A stretch of DNA of 36,016 bases from UBA1731 sp963653155. Lineage in GTDB: Bacteria; Verrucomicrobiota; Kiritimatiellia; RFP12; UBA1067. The notes under the pieces are model-generated. The model saw nothing but the letters and a program-made list of their open reading frames with translations, was not told the origin of the DNA and did not search any database. The stretch covers positions 1 through 36,016 of the forward strand of contig CAVJWR010000023.1 of NCBI GenBank assembly GCA_963653155.1. Direction: 5' to 3'. Below are positions 34,312 to 36,016 of this stretch, one piece after another (positions within the stretch are counted from its first letter, which is position 1; each line of letters begins with the position of its first letter). A program made the translations under genes and the position numbers.

Positions 34312-36016
34312 ATGGTGCGGGAGACGATATATCTTGATCCTCGGCGCAAACTTGTCGAAGTGACGGCGGATTGGCTTTGCGGGCGAGTTCGCGATGATCC
34401 TGGCGGCGCAAAGTCCCTGTCTCACGTGATGGTAATCGTCCCTACGGCTCAAAGCGGGCGCAACTTGCGACTGGCTCTTGCGAAACGGGCTTCCGGTAAC
34501 GGTTGGGGCGGATTGCTGGCTCCGCTTGTCACGATGAACAGCAGTGTCCTTCAGGTGAAGGATGCCCGTGTCGCGACCGATGCGGAAGAACTGGCGACAA
34601 TGGCCTCGATCCTGATGGATGCAGACCTATCCGATTTCCCAACCCTGTTTCCGCGTCCTCCTGCCGACAGGAATGCCGAATGGGCGCTTGAGACGGCACG
34701 TTCGATATTGGACATATACTCCATCATTGGCGAGAAGGCGTTGCTGATGCGTGATGTCCGGTGTGATATGGACGGACAACGATGGTCCGAACTCGCGAAA
34801 ATTGAGAGTGCGTTCCTCGGAGCATTGTCCGGCAAGGGAGTTGTGGCGCGATGCCTCTCAAGAAAACGGGCGATGGAGGCAGGATGCTCCGAGGCCGGCA
34901 TTGAAGAGATTGTCCTCCCCGGCGCCGTTGATGCGCAGGAGGCGTTTCTTGGCTATCTTGAGCATTCGTCGCAAAATGTGTTTGTCCTGATTCATGCGGA
35001 CGAGTCGCAGGCCTCTCGGTTTGACGGGTGGGGACGTCCTGCGTCGGTCTTTGGCGCCGATATAAGCCCTGAGTCGATATTCCCATCGCCGTCCGCAGTC
35101 GTAGAGTCCGACGAGGTGGCGAGGATATTCAGGAAAATCGACACGAGCGAAGCATTGCCGGCCCTTGCCGTTTGTGATCAGGAGATGTATCCGGAACTGG
35201 AAGGCGCATTCCAGAATCATTTCTCAAACGATGAGTTGGTTCTACGCAACCCGTCGAGGACGGCACTATCCAGATCGGCATTGGGGCGATTGCTGCTTTG
35301 CATGATCAGGCTTTCCGTCCGCGAGGATTACGCGACCTTCTCGACGCTGATCCGATTCGGAGACGTGGCTCGTTGGGCATCTGTGCAACTTGGGGTCGGA
35401 CGCGATGAGATCGCAAGGTATGTAGGGGCTCTTGATGCGGTTCAAAACGAATGTCTGCCGCGAACCATAGACGATGCCATAAGGGGCATGGAGACGATTG
35501 CCAGGGAAGCGAGGAAAGCTTCTGACCGCACTACGGCTGAAGGCCTCATGCGCATGTCGCAGATGCTGAAGTCCGAGATCCGCGATCCGTTTGCGTTCGT
35601 CCGAAGGATATTTGCATCGCTGACGCTCGATGAGAGGAACCCATCCGATCGCGAACTCGTTGCCGCAGCAGAGACAGTTCGGGATTTGCGCGAATCATGC
35701 GCAAGTGAACTTGTGCCGGAGCGGCTACGGCCAATGCTGTGCCTGCAGTTGCTGAAGCGGGCCGCGTACATGCTTGAGCCTCTGTCGCCCAATGTCTTGG
35801 TCGCGAATGGATGGCTTGAGATACCGTGGTGTGCCGAAGATGAACTCGTGATTGCCGGATTCAATGAAGGGTGTGTGCCTGAAAACGTTGTCGGACATCC
35901 ATTCGTTCCTGATTCACTGCGCGAATCGCTTGGGGTTACTACCAATGCGCTGCGCGAGATGCGAGACTCGTTCATATTTCACGAGGCCATCGCGTGCCGC
36001 CGGCGCAGCGCAGTCT
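34312..36016 (+). CDS. AddB-like PD-(D/E)XK nuclease/helicase family protein (5' part, runs off window)
   Basis: Open from ATG 34312 to the window edge, 568 codons with no stop. The start reads MVRETIYLDPRRKLVEVTAD, with VMVIVPTAQSGRNLRLALAK resembling the degenerate motif I region of AddB, in which Walker A is often lost; I see no GKT here. Late in the visible part, WLEIPWCAEDELVIAGFNEG followed by CVPENVVGHPFVPDSLRESL is typical of AddB/RexB-like proteins (the G-x-N-E-G-x-x-P block). The C-terminal nuclease domain with its four-cysteine iron-sulfur cluster would lie beyond the window. The gene probably acts in double-strand-break end processing with an AddA partner likely further downstream. 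It begins 4 bp after the rmuC stop, so the two are likely co-transcribed. Confidence 0.8.
   Translation, partial: MVRETIYLDPRRKLVEVTADWLCGRVRDDPGGAKSLSHVMVIVPTAQSGRNLRLALAKRASGNGWGGLLAPLVTMNSSVLQVKDARVATDAEELATMASILMDADLSDFPTLFPRPPADRNAEWALETARSILDIYSIIGEKALLMRDVRCDMDGQRWSELAKIESAFLGALSGKGVVARCLSRKRAMEAGCSEAGIEEIVLPGAVDAQEAFLGYLEHSSQNVFVLIHADESQASRFDGWGRPASVFGADISPESIFPSPSAVVESDEVARIFRKIDTSEALPALAVCDQEMYPELEGAFQNHFSNDELVLRNPSRTALSRSALGRLLLCMIRLSVREDYATFSTLIRFGDVARWASVQLGVGRDEIARYVGALDAVQNECLPRTIDDAIRGMETIAREARKASDRTTAEGLMRMSQMLKSEIRDPFAFVRRIFASLTLDERNPSDRELVAAAETVRDLRESCASELVPERLRPMLCLQLLKRAAYMLEPLSPNVLVANGWLEIPWCAEDELVIAGFNEGCVPENVVGHPFVPDSLRESLGVTTNALREMRDSFIFHEAIACRRRSAV

Noticed and set aside
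27840..36016. recD2 plus the AddB-like gene as a RecBCD complex.
   Set aside because: The helicase has the N-terminal extension and helix-hairpin-helix motifs of stand-alone RecD2, and the partner resembles AddB rather than RecC or RecB.

Overview
The window looks like a metagenome-assembled scaffold (an internal run of 10 Ns) from a Gram-negative bacterium of the PVC group, most likely the Kiritimatiellota/Verrucomicrobiota and perhaps from a gut community. This placement is inference. It rests on a 2,700-residue exported protein with glycine-rich and lamin-tail-like regions, a Tat-exported Gfo/Idh/MocA oxidoreductase, a single-gene TadB with an FHA-CpaF ATPase, and moderately high GC with standard code. 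No rRNA, tRNA, CRISPR array or intact insertion sequence was seen.

Layout. Positions 1-377 are non-coding, with a palindrome, a hairpin and low-complexity repeats. Positions 378-15021 (+) hold the giant secreted protein, leuS (broken by the assembly gap) and dnaE. dnaE converges, with 7 bp between stop codons, on a minus-strand block (15029-24507). Read in its own direction this block is: an unknown 466-aa protein, mtaB (tRNA methylthiotransferase with a repeat-rich insertion), then a Tad/Flp pilus cluster: flp, a second tiny Flp-like pilin, a TadE-like pseudopilin, a TadG-like protein, a second TadE-like protein, cpaB, FHA-cpaF/tadA and tadB. A 493-bp stretch with several short repeats separates this block from the divergent plus-strand genes: uxaC, recA-rsfS-recD2, a Tat-exported oxidoreductase, a TPR protein, rmuC and the start of an AddB-like nuclease/helicase that runs off the end.

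How the genes work together. The Tad block supplies pilins, minor pseudopilins, the assembly ATPase, one platform protein and CpaB. The secretin (CpaC/RcpA), TadC, TadZ and the prepilin peptidase are absent and would have to be encoded elsewhere. On the right, recA, recD2, rmuC and the AddB-like gene form a loose DNA recombination/repair neighbourhood, with rsfS (ribosome hibernation) between recA and recD2. uxaC points to uronate use.

The least explained part is 22.4-25.0 kb. An unrecognised protein with a possible helix-turn-helix segment carries three copies of a 25-bp dyad element in and just upstream of its gene. The adjoining mtaB has two families of in-frame repeats, and the upstream spacer holds further short direct repeats.
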